Shown here one piece after another: positions 18,001 through 24,854 of a stretch of 64,000 nt of DNA. Position 1 is the stretch's first letter, and each line of letters opens with the position of its first letter. Origin of the DNA: Alistipes montrealensis (GTDB taxonomy: Bacteria; Bacteroidota; Bacteroidia; Bacteroidales; Rikenellaceae); the NCBI RefSeq assembly GCF_018362775.1, contig NZ_JAGYXY010000001.1, forward strand, positions 759,126-823,125, in the 5' to 3' direction. The notes below the pieces were generated by a model, which saw nothing but the letters and a program-made list of their open reading frames with translations, did no database searches and was not told the origin of the DNA. A program made the translations under genes and the position numbers.

Positions 18001-18378
18001 GTACTGCCTTTCGCACAGGGATCGAGCCGCGGCAACCTGCTGAGCAACATCACCGACCGTTGGACCGAAGCCGATCCCCGCCAGGATGTCTTCTATCCGC
18101 GTCTCTCGATCGGCAACATGAACATGAACTACGAGGCCAGCACGTGGTGGCTCAAGAATACCAGCTACCTGCGTCTGAAAAACATCGAACTCTCCTATAC
18201 GCTCCCCGACCGCTGGATGAAACGCATCCACATCAACAATGCGCGCATTTTCATCCAGGGCGTCAACCTTCTAACGTTCAGCAAGTTCAAACTATGGGAC
18301 GTGGAACTGGGCGACGGCCGCGGCGCAAAATACCCCAACATCGGTTCCGTCAGCCTGGGTATCAACTTCAACTTCTAA
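15028..18378 (+). CDS. SusC/RagA-family TonB-dependent receptor with STN signalling domain
   Basis: A 1116-residue outer-membrane transporter. After a signal peptide that ends near VGAQ, residues 47-125 are an STN (secretin/TonB N-terminus) domain (ITLDVQNRPIKEVFTQIE). This domain contacts FecR, so the receptor is a signal transducer as well as a transporter. A carboxypeptidase-like regulatory domain follows (ITGVVKDQNNDPLIGVTIRV). Next are the TonB-box-like DAVEVVGYGVQKK, the plug with IRGISTLT and FSILKDASATAVYG, and a 22-strand barrel. The extracellular calcium-type loop KDINGDGKIDEYDKVPIG is intact. It is followed after 15 bases by its SusD partner. Confidence 0.96.
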   Translation: MYNKNGKIGLSEADNGGLFRLFRITFLFLLATIGFIRPVGAQTAETAKTITLDVQNRPIKEVFTQIERQSDYIFVYYDNILDIHRKVTLKVTNQPISAVLKQLFAGTVNTWKLSGRQIVIGRSAAAATGAPRKIARITGVVKDQNNDPLIGVTIRVKARPSIGTATDINGKYLLDVYPDEVLEFSYVGYKPQDVSVAGQEIVDVVMQQNDAILDAVEVVGYGVQKKISVIGSQQTIATKELKVPVANLTQGLAGRVSGLVSVQRTSEPGFDDANIYIRGISTLTASMSAPLTLVDGVPRSFANVDPEDIESFSILKDASATAVYGVRGANGVIIINTKNGLKGRPKFSVRYTEGLTKPTKITDFADGATYMEMSNEASLTRGGGRLYSQDIIDKTRRGEDPYLYPDVDWMKQILRDFSHNRSANVNVQGGSDKAVYYIGLAYYDENGMYKDTKLADYNSNTFYRRYNVTSNLTLNPFRTTEIKLGIQGYLANANYPASSQASIFESAYFTPPTYIAPLYPDGKLGAFSGGNLNPVAQLGATGYANQWRSQVYSNLRVTQQLYKGLSVSGMFSFDTYNYTSNRFTKTPNTFHATGRDANGNLLYEQTRQGTENLAYNLSAKGNRAIYLEAAINYRNTFGRHTVSGMMLFNQSDEINTKASNVEEALPYRFRGLAGRFTYSFDDRYFGEFNFGYNGSENFAPKNRYGFFPSVGLGWVISNEPFFKGATEVVQYLKLRGTWGRVGNSQISGRRFAYLATVKDNNDTSYQFGKNMDQTYGTTAIDEYAVDVTWEIADKTNLGLDMRLLNNKFNLQFDAFKESRKGIYLRRTSIPSYFGMINNPYGNIGKVENKGIELSVSYANSWRDWSLSIMGNYSFNRNKVLEDDSTVAYPWQKTIGNKVDQRFGLIALGLFESPEEIAAAPVQVGDTRPGDIRYKDINGDGKIDEYDKVPIGWGSVPEIIYGFGFSVGWKGLSLSAMFQGAAHVDAILSGEGVLPFAQGSSRGNLLSNITDRWTEADPRQDVFYPRLSIGNMNMNYEASTWWLKNTSYLRLKNIELSYTLPDRWMKRIHINNARIFIQGVNLLTFSKFKLWDVELGDGRGAKYPNIGSVSLGINFNF

Positions 18379-18393
18379 AATCCCCGACAAGCT

Positions 18394-20202
18394 ATGAAAC
18401 TTAAAACAATACTCACTTTACTGGCCGCCCTCGGCATCCTGACCGCCTGTAACGACGACTTCTTCGACCAGGTTCCCGACGACCGGATCACCATCGAGCA
18501 GGTATTCCAGCGCACCTCTTACTCCGAGAAATACCTGGCTACCGTTTACAGCTACATCCGCGACGAATCGCACCGCACCAACGGCGTGCCCTGGGACCCG
18601 TGCTCGGACGATCTGGACGTTACCTACGACCGCGAGGATTACAACTCCTTCAAGATGAACCTCGGCAACTGGAGCGCATCGTCGAACTACTACGAGTACT
18701 GGTCGCACTACTACCGGGGCATCCGCTCGGCGACCTATTTCATCCAGCACATCGGCTCGAACCAGGAGATGCTCAGCGATCCTACGCGCGGCCCTATCGT
18801 CGTCGAACAATACAAGAACGAAGCCCGCTTCCTGCGCGCCTGGTTCTACTACTGCCTGCTGCGCCAGTACGGCCCCTGCGTACTGCTGGGCGACGAAGTA
18901 CTGCCGGGCGACCTCGACCGCGACGACGTGAAGATGAACCTGCCACGCAGTTCCTACGACGAGTGCGTGGATTACATCATCGGCGAACTGGACGACATGA
19001 TCGACAACAACCGCCTGCCGCTGCACTTCACCGTGCAGGCCGACAAGGACTACGGCCGTGCGACACTGGCCATGTGCATGGGTCTCAAGAGCCGCGTACT
19101 GCTGCTGGCCGCCAGCGACCAGTTCAACGGCAACCCGGCCTACGCCAATGTGGTCAACACGGACGGAAAACACCTCTTTTCGACCCGGAAAGACCCCGAA
19201 AAGTGGAACAAGGCCGCCCAAGCTGCAAAAGATATCATCGACCTGGGAATTTTCGACCTCTACAAGGAGTACCACACCGACGGAACGATCGACCCTTACC
19301 TGTCGTGCCGCAACGTCTTCCTGGAAAACTGGAACAGCGAGGTGATGATGGTCCGCATCAGCAACTCCCTCAAGCACTGGGAACGTTCGGCTTCACCCCG
19401 ACAGTTCAGCGGCTATGAAAGCATGGGTGCGACCCAGCAACTGGTCGACGCTTTCCGCATGAAAGACGGCACGGCCATTACCCCGGACAAGGAGAGCGGT
19501 TATTCAACGGCGAACTACAAGGACGACAAGTCGGGCTGGGTATTCGCCCCCGCCGGCACGCGCAACATGTTCGTCAACCGCGAACCGCGTTTCTACGTCA
19601 ACATCTGCTTCAACGGCGCCTACTGGATCGGCGACCAGAAAACCCGCATCCAGCTCTACTACACCGGAGGATCGGGTAAAAAAGGCACGTGGGACTTTCC
19701 GCGTTCGGGCTACATCGCCATCAAAAACGTTTCGCCCTCGTCCAATCCCAAGAACGACAACTACATCAAGCGTCCCTTCGTCATCATGCGCTACGCCGAG
19801 ATACTGCTCAACTACGTCGAAGCGCTCAACGAATACGACTCCGGGAATGCGGACATCGAGACCTACCTGAACAAAATCCGCGAGCGCGGCGGTCTGGGTC
19901 CCGTCCAAAGCGACCTCAGCCAAGGCCAGATGCGCGAACAGATTCGCCTGGAACGCCGCATCGAACTCTGCTTCGAGCAACTGCGCTATTTCGACACCCG
20001 CCGCTGGCTGATCGCCGACCAGACCGACTCAGGGCCCTTCTACGGCATGAACGTCGACGCGGGCAACAGCTTCACCGACGACGCGTTCTACGAGAAAACC
20101 GTGTTCGAGACCCGCGTGTTCCGGCCCGAGTTCTACCTTTTCCCCATTCCCCAGTCCGAAATCAACCGCGATCCGCAGATCGTACAAAATCCCGGATGGT
20201 AA
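18394..20202 (+). CDS. SusD/RagB-family surface lipoprotein of locus 1
   Basis: A 602-residue lipoprotein (GILTAC, then NDDFFDQVPDD, an acidic surface-export tag). It has the SusD TPR-like helices: FLRAWFYYCLLRQYG near residue 145, a DYIIGELDDMI helix, and the C-terminal RLERRIELCFEQLRYFDTRRW with the closing YLFPIPQSEINRDPQIVQNPGW-type end. SusD proteins cap the SusC barrel and bind the ligand at the cell surface. The gene starts 15 bases after susC and is clearly co-transcribed. Its ligand cannot be read from the sequence, but the downstream enzymes are phosphohydrolases. Confidence 0.95.
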   Translation: MKLKTILTLLAALGILTACNDDFFDQVPDDRITIEQVFQRTSYSEKYLATVYSYIRDESHRTNGVPWDPCSDDLDVTYDREDYNSFKMNLGNWSASSNYYEYWSHYYRGIRSATYFIQHIGSNQEMLSDPTRGPIVVEQYKNEARFLRAWFYYCLLRQYGPCVLLGDEVLPGDLDRDDVKMNLPRSSYDECVDYIIGELDDMIDNNRLPLHFTVQADKDYGRATLAMCMGLKSRVLLLAASDQFNGNPAYANVVNTDGKHLFSTRKDPEKWNKAAQAAKDIIDLGIFDLYKEYHTDGTIDPYLSCRNVFLENWNSEVMMVRISNSLKHWERSASPRQFSGYESMGATQQLVDAFRMKDGTAITPDKESGYSTANYKDDKSGWVFAPAGTRNMFVNREPRFYVNICFNGAYWIGDQKTRIQLYYTGGSGKKGTWDFPRSGYIAIKNVSPSSNPKNDNYIKRPFVIMRYAEILLNYVEALNEYDSGNADIETYLNKIRERGGLGPVQSDLSQGQMREQIRLERRIELCFEQLRYFDTRRWLIADQTDSGPFYGMNVDAGNSFTDDAFYEKTVFETRVFRPEFYLFPIPQSEINRDPQIVQNPGW

Positions 20203-20224
20203 CCGTAAAAAACGAATAACGACT

Positions 20225-21217
20225 ATGAAACTTACGAAATACCTGGCTGTCCTCTGCTGCGGAACGCTCTTCGCAGCCTGCGAAAACCCGATTCAGGACG
20301 ACCTGAACATAGACAATCCCGAGAACTATACGCGTATCTACACGGTCAACGCCGCCGACGACACCTCCAAGAACACCCTCTCGTTCCCGCTCGAACGCGA
20401 CACCTCATTCATGGTCTACGCCAACCTGAGCGGCATCCGCAACCCGGGATGCGACGTGATGGTCAAATTCCGCGTCGCACCCGAACTGGTGGAGACCTAC
20501 AATCAAAAGAACCAGAGCGCCTACCCGATGATGCTCGACGGAAGCTACACGATCGAGAACCTCGAAACCGTGATTCCCAACGGGAAATACATCTCCTCGC
20601 CCATCCGGATCGCCATCAACAGCAAGGCGTTCGACGGCGTGGGCGTCTTCCTGATGCCTGTCCGGATCGAGAGCGTAACGCCCGACCTGACCATCAACGA
20701 AGCGTTGCAGACGGCTTACCTGCGCATCAACGGCTACTACACCGAAAACCCGTTCCCGAGATACGACAGGACCGGCTGGTCGATCGCCGGTTTCTCGACG
20801 CAGGAGGCCGAGGCGACATCGACCTACCCCAACCGCGGATTGGCCGTTTCGATCATCGACGGCGAAAACAACACCTATTGGGGCACGCAGTGGCGCAACG
20901 CCAAACCCGGCCCGCCGCACTGGATCGCCGTCGACATGGGCGCCCCCAAGGAACTGCACGGACTCACGATCCGCGGACGGGCCGACAAGGAAGGCTCCGA
21001 CGTTCCCAAGAGCAGCGGCAACCCGCGTATCTTCAACATCGACGTGAGCGACGATAACCTGAACTGGACCCATGCAGGGACCTTTACCGTCGAAAACCGG
21101 ATCGAGAACACGGTATACCTCGACCACAAGGCGACGGGACGCTATTTCCGCATCTTCGTCACCGCCACGCAGGCCGACCTCTACCAGACCTGCATCGCCG
21201 AAGTATGGGCTTTCTGA
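20225..21217 (+). CDS. DUF1735-like plus F5/8 type C (discoidin) lipoprotein
   Basis: A 330-residue lipoprotein (LFAAC, then ENPIQDDLNIDNPEN). Residues 40-170 resemble the DUF1735/BT_3987-like N-terminal fold found in SusE-position proteins (YTVNAADDT, VMVKFRVAPELVETYNQKN, YTIENLETVIPNGKYIS). Residues 185-330 are an F5/8 type C carbohydrate-binding domain (GLAVSIIDGENNTYWGTQW, WIAVDMGAPKELHGLTI, YFRIFVTATQ). It is probably a surface-exposed binding protein that presents ligand to the SusCD pair. It lies 22 bases after susD and has no catalytic motif. Confidence 0.85.
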   Translation: MKLTKYLAVLCCGTLFAACENPIQDDLNIDNPENYTRIYTVNAADDTSKNTLSFPLERDTSFMVYANLSGIRNPGCDVMVKFRVAPELVETYNQKNQSAYPMMLDGSYTIENLETVIPNGKYISSPIRIAINSKAFDGVGVFLMPVRIESVTPDLTINEALQTAYLRINGYYTENPFPRYDRTGWSIAGFSTQEAEATSTYPNRGLAVSIIDGENNTYWGTQWRNAKPGPPHWIAVDMGAPKELHGLTIRGRADKEGSDVPKSSGNPRIFNIDVSDDNLNWTHAGTFTVENRIENTVYLDHKATGRYFRIFVTATQADLYQTCIAEVWAF

Positions 21218-21253
21218 TCCGACTAACGAAATTTTAAAACAAAACGAGAGACT

Positions 21254-22135
21254 ATGAAAAAGACTATATGTCTGTGGGCGCTGCTCCTGATTGCCGTTTC
21301 ATGCACCAACGACGACAATTACAACGACGAGCACGGAGACAAGGCCGTCATTGAGCCCAAAGGCAGGATCATCCGCATAATGACCTACAACATCTACGGC
21401 GCACGCGCCACGAGCCCCGCCGATGCGGCCGACCTGGACGCACTGGCCGAGGTAATCCGCCGGCAGAATCCCGACTTCGTGACCCTCAACGAAGTGGATG
21501 TCTTCACCAACCGCACGGGAAAAGACGTACACCAGGCCCGCGACCTGGCGGCCAAACTCGGCATGGAGTGGCACTTCTCGAAGGCCATCGACCGCGACGG
21601 GGGCGAATACGGCGACGCCGTGCTGTCGAAGCACCCGATCCTCGAAACCCGCAGCTACCGGCTCCCCTGCGCCGCTTCGCAACCGGGCGAGGACCGTTCG
21701 CTGTGCGTCATCCGCGTCGAAATCGACGGCAAGGACCTCTACGTCGCCTCGACGCATCTCGACCATCTTTCGGGCGATGCGAGCCGCCTGGTGCAGGCCA
21801 ATGAAATCCGCCGTATCCGCGACACGGAACTGGGCGGGGACCTCATCCTCGCGGGCGACCTCAACGCCATTCCCAGCTCGAACGTCATCGCCACGATGAC
21901 CGCGTTCCTGACCAACGTCGGAACGATCGACCAGTACACCTTCCCCTCGGACAACCCCACCCGCAAGATCGACTACATCCTGTATGCCCCGATCGAACAC
22001 TTCGGCGTGCAGAACTGCACCGTGGTTCCGCGCGGCGACCAGCAGGTCGGGGGCGTCGACGCCTCGGACCACCGCCCCGTCGTGGCCGACATCCGGTTCC
22101 AGACCGAAGAGGACCTCCCCGAGACCCAGGAATAA
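21254..22135 (+). CDS. Lipoprotein phosphodiesterase/phosphatase of the endonuclease/exonuclease/phosphatase (EEP) family
   Basis: A 293-residue lipoprotein (LIAVSC, then TNDDNYNDEHGDK, a strongly acidic tag suggesting the cell surface). All EEP motifs are present: MTYNIYG near residue 40, the metal-binding Glu in TLNEVD (about 78), GDLNAIPSS (about 201), and the SDHRP Asp-His pair (about 271). The family hydrolyses phosphodiesters or phosphomonoesters such as sphingomyelin, inositol phosphates or nucleic acids. Its place in a SusCD operon argues for a nutrient phosphodiester, while a nuclease role cannot be excluded. It is followed after 12 bases by a secreted phosphoesterase that may take the product further. 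Confidence 0.88.
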   Translation: MKKTICLWALLLIAVSCTNDDNYNDEHGDKAVIEPKGRIIRIMTYNIYGARATSPADAADLDALAEVIRRQNPDFVTLNEVDVFTNRTGKDVHQARDLAAKLGMEWHFSKAIDRDGGEYGDAVLSKHPILETRSYRLPCAASQPGEDRSLCVIRVEIDGKDLYVASTHLDHLSGDASRLVQANEIRRIRDTELGGDLILAGDLNAIPSSNVIATMTAFLTNVGTIDQYTFPSDNPTRKIDYILYAPIEHFGVQNCTVVPRGDQQVGGVDASDHRPVVADIRFQTEEDLPETQE

Positions 22136-22147
22136 AACACCCGGACG

Positions 22148-23317
22148 ATGAAAAAACTACTGTTCACACTCCTCGGGCTGGCAGCGGCGCTGACGCTGCC
22201 GGCCCAGGATTTCAAGATCACCCACGGCCCGTGGCTGTGCGACATGACCGCGGAGGGCGTAACCGTCCTGTGGACTACCGACAAACCCGCATTGTCGTGG
22301 GTCGAGGTGGCCGAGGACGACGGACGCAGTTTCTACGCCGCCGAACACACCCGCCATTACGAGAGCGTCGCAGGCCGCAAGCAGGCGAACAAGACCCTGC
22401 ACGCCGTGCGGCTGAAAGGCCTGCGTCCCGGAACGAAATACTGCTACCGCATCTTCTCACAGGAGGTCCTCGAATGGAAACACGGAGACAACGTCCTCTA
22501 CGGCAGGACCGTCGCCAGCAATGTTTACAAACGCGCTCCGTTCCGGTTCCGGACATTCCCGGCAACGGGAACCGACGTCTCGTTCATCATCCTGAACGAC
22601 ATCCACGGACGCGCCGATGACATGACCCAACTGTGCCGGGAGGTCGATTTCGGCAAACACGCCTTCGTAATGTTCAACGGCGACATGGCAAACAGTATTG
22701 AAAGTGAGGAGCAGTTGTTCCGGGATTTCATCGACGCATCGGTAAGCCTTTACGCCTCGGAGACCCCGACACTCTACAACCGCGGCAACCACGAGACACG
22801 CGGCGTCTTCGCCGACCGCCTGCACGACTATTTCCCGACGCGCGACGGCCGCTACTACCAACTCCGCAAGGTCGGATCGGTCTGTTTTCTGCTGCTCGAC
22901 TGCGGCGAAGACAAACCCGACACGGACATCGAATACGGAGGGCTTGCCGACTACGACGCCTATCGCCGCGAAGAGTGCGAATGGCTCCGCGAGGCGGTGG
23001 CCTCCGAGACCTTCCGCAACGCCTCGGCGCGCGTCGTCTTCCTGCACATCCCGCTCGACGGCGGGACGTGGCACGGCAACAACCACCTCAGGGAATTGTT
23101 CCTGCCGATCCTCAACGAGGCCGGCATCGATGTCATGTTCTCGGGCCACACGCACCGGTACGGCTTCCACCCGGCGGACAGCGACATCCGTTTCCCGGTC
23201 GTAGTCAACGACAACCAGAGCTACGTACAATGCGACATGACGGCCGACCGGATTGCGGTCCGGATCGTCGGTCCCGGCGGACGCGTCGCACATACGCACG
23301 AATTCCCGCTCCGCTAA
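22148..23317 (+). CDS. Secreted metallophosphoesterase with purple-acid-phosphatase-type N-terminal domain
   Basis: A 389-residue protein with a type I signal peptide ending near LTLPAQ, so probably periplasmic. Residues 20-120 are a fibronectin-III-like domain (ITHGPWLCDMTAEGVTVLWT, LRPGTKYCYRIF) as in purple acid phosphatases. The calcineurin-like catalytic domain has every metal motif: NDIHGR (about 149), NGDM (177), GNHET (213), a His in FLHIPLDGG (300), and GHTHRYG (333). It is the last gene of the plus-strand unit and should remove phosphate groups from a product of the upstream phosphodiesterase. The substrate is inferred. Confidence 0.9.
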   Translation: MKKLLFTLLGLAAALTLPAQDFKITHGPWLCDMTAEGVTVLWTTDKPALSWVEVAEDDGRSFYAAEHTRHYESVAGRKQANKTLHAVRLKGLRPGTKYCYRIFSQEVLEWKHGDNVLYGRTVASNVYKRAPFRFRTFPATGTDVSFIILNDIHGRADDMTQLCREVDFGKHAFVMFNGDMANSIESEEQLFRDFIDASVSLYASETPTLYNRGNHETRGVFADRLHDYFPTRDGRYYQLRKVGSVCFLLLDCGEDKPDTDIEYGGLADYDAYRREECEWLREAVASETFRNASARVVFLHIPLDGGTWHGNNHLRELFLPILNEAGIDVMFSGHTHRYGFHPADSDIRFPVVVNDNQSYVQCDMTADRIAVRIVGPGGRVAHTHEFPLR

Positions 23318-23333
23318 CCGAAAGGGAGAAAGC

Positions 23334-23366
23334 AATGCCCTGCACCTTCGGGTACAGGGCATTTTC
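23334..23366. terminator. Bidirectional terminator between the phosphoesterase and the sigma gene
   Basis: AATGCCCTGCACC and GGTACAGGGCATT form a stem with one mismatch around a TTCG tetraloop. A T tract follows on the plus strand. It separates two convergent genes. Confidence 0.85.
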
Positions 23367-23372
23367 TGTTTT

Positions 23373-23942
23373 TCAGAGGAAAAGCCGCAAAAATCCGCTG
23401 CGGCTGAGCCGGAGCCGGAGTTTGGAAAGCGCCGCCCCGATATGCTTTTCGACGGTCTTGACGCTAATGTTGAGCTGCTCGGCGATCTCCCGGTTTTTCA
23501 GGCCTGTCGTGCGGCTCAGCAAAAATACCCGGCGGCACTGTTCGGAAAGTTCGGAAATGCAGAAATCGATCTCCTCGCTCAACTGCGACAACTGGAACTC
23601 CTCCTCGATATGGTCGGCGACAAGTGTACGGATGCAAACATCCAGTTCGTCCTGCCCGGACTCCCCGCCCCGCCATTTTTTAGAGCGCAGCAAATCGATG
23701 GCGCGGTTTTTCACGGCGACAAACAGCAGCGGCAGCAGCGGCCGGTCGAAGTCCACCTCCTCCCGCCGTTCCCACAAGGCGAGAAAAACATCCTGTACGA
23801 TGTCTTCCGACGCCTTGCGGTCATGGACCATCTGAAAAGCCCGTGCACACAAAGGTTCATAGTGATCGCGGAATAGCTGTTGAAAATGCGCCGAATGGTT
23901 TTCCACTGTTTTCTTAAAATACGCCGGAATACTCCGAATCAT
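23373..23942 (-). CDS. ECF RNA polymerase sigma factor, probable partner of the FecR of locus 1
   Basis: A 189-residue sigma-70 ECF protein. Region 2 is FQQLFRDHYEPLCARAFQMV through SEDIVQDVFLALWERR. Region 4 carries the helix-turn-helix CRRVFLLSRTTGLKNREIAE...VKTVEKHIG. It ends convergently with the phosphoesterase gene, about 10 kb from the fecR gene, an unusual place because Bacteroidetes usually put sigma immediately before fecR. The frame opens with ATG at 23942, but the promoter -7 box ends only 2 bases before that codon. A start at GTG 23906 (residue 13, just before region 2) may therefore be the real one. No other sigma or fecR lies between. Confidence 0.93.
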   Translation of the reverse strand: MIRSIPAYFKKTVENHSAHFQQLFRDHYEPLCARAFQMVHDRKASEDIVQDVFLALWERREEVDFDRPLLPLLFVAVKNRAIDLLRSKKWRGGESGQDELDVCIRTLVADHIEEEFQLSQLSEEIDFCISELSEQCRRVFLLSRTTGLKNREIAEQLNISVKTVEKHIGAALSKLRLRLSRSGFLRLFL

Positions 23943-23943
23943 C

Positions 23944-23974
23944 CAAATATAGCGATAATTCGGGAAACCGCAAA
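23944..23974 (-). promoter_or_regulatory. Consensus Bacteroidetes promoter of the ECF sigma gene
   Basis: On the minus strand TTTG (23974-23971), then exactly 19 bases, then TATATTTG (23951-23944) match the TTTG-N19-TAnnTTTG housekeeping consensus. Transcription should start near 23938, inside the first codons of the longest frame. Confidence 0.75.
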
Positions 23975-24065
23975 ATTCGAATTGTCAGTATCTTCTAAAG
24001 TGCGGTTTTCGAGCCGGTTCCACGCCGCAGGACATTCCGCAGCACTCACACTGCGCGGGACACGG

Positions 24066-24100
24066 ACACAAAAAAGCAGGACCTTTCGGGGTCCTGCTTT
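24066..24100 (-). terminator. Rho-independent terminator after the lytic transglycosylase
   Basis: An 11-bp stem AAAGCAGGACC / GGTCCTGCTTT closes on TTTCGG. On the minus strand it runs into a T tract (AAAAAA at 24070-24075 on the plus strand). It lies 18 bases after the stop of the transglycosylase gene and insulates the sigma gene downstream. Confidence 0.9.
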
Positions 24101-24117
24101 AATTATCCTGCCCGGCG

Positions 24118-24810
24118 TTACCTCCCGGTAATGCGGCAGTACTTGTCGTAGCGTCCTATCACGTCGTCCACGTAAGCCAGCGTCTGCCGGCTGCCGGTGA
24201 ATCGTCCGCACCTGACCACTTCGTTCTCGTAGAATTCCGGCTCGGCCTTCAGACTGAGGTAACGGGCCACCACCTCCCACGAGTTGGGGTTTTCGCCGTT
24301 CAGGCGGGCCAGGCGGCGGGCATCGTTCACATGGCCTATACCGCTGTTATACGAGGCCAGGATAATGCTCATGCGGTCCTTCTCGGGAGTTCCTTCCGGA
24401 AACCTAAGCGACGACATAATCTTCGACATCAGTTTGTTGGCCAGCCGGACATTGGTCTCCGGATCGGAGATCTTCGCCGTGGAAACATCGAACTGGCGCG
24501 CCACCGAAGGCATGATCTGCATCAGGCCGCGGGCCCCGCTGCGCGAGGTGATATCGGGCGTGAAGCGCGATTCGTGGTAAGCGATGGCGCTCATCAGGCG
24601 CCAGTCGTGGCCCTCTTCTTCGCTGATGTTGCGAATCAGGTTGTCGTAGGCCGAAATGACATAACTGCCCTCGGGGAGCAGCGAGTAGTGCATTCCGGCC
24701 AGGTCGTTCAGTGCGTCGTCCGTCGCGGGTGCGCTGAACTTAGCGTTGAAGCCGTAAAATGTCGTAAGAATGGTTAAGAACGCAAACGTTAATACGGTCT
24801 TTTTTAACAT
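24118..24810 (-). CDS. Lytic murein transglycosylase (SLT/MltF type)
   Basis: A 230-residue protein from the ATG at 24810; a longer frame to 24858 overlaps the neighbour and puts 16 residues before the signal. MLKKTVLTFAFLTILTTFYG is a signal peptide or anchor. The SLT fold is complete: catalytic Glu in SAIAYHESRF (about residue 80), SGARGLMQIMP, an LASYNSGIGHV motif and a C-terminal AYVDDVIGRYDKY. It cleaves peptidoglycan glycan strands to 1,6-anhydro products in the periplasm. It is shorter than MltF and lacks its solute-binding domain. It lies 44 bases downstream of the porin-like gene on the same strand and ends in a terminator. Confidence 0.93.
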   Translation of the reverse strand: MLKKTVLTFAFLTILTTFYGFNAKFSAPATDDALNDLAGMHYSLLPEGSYVISAYDNLIRNISEEEGHDWRLMSAIAYHESRFTPDITSRSGARGLMQIMPSVARQFDVSTAKISDPETNVRLANKLMSKIMSSLRFPEGTPEKDRMSIILASYNSGIGHVNDARRLARLNGENPNSWEVVARYLSLKAEPEFYENEVVRCGRFTGSRQTLAYVDDVIGRYDKYCRITGR

Positions 24811-24854
24811 AAAAGGTTGTTTTGCGGGCAGCTTACACCGCGCAGAACAGCACG

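Noticed and set aside
15088-18231. A 1047-codon open frame on the minus strand, antisense to susC of locus 1
   Set aside because: GC-rich coding sequence with few stops on the other strand explains it. The translation is rich in Val, Asp, Arg and Gly with no domain, and the plus-strand SusC is certain.
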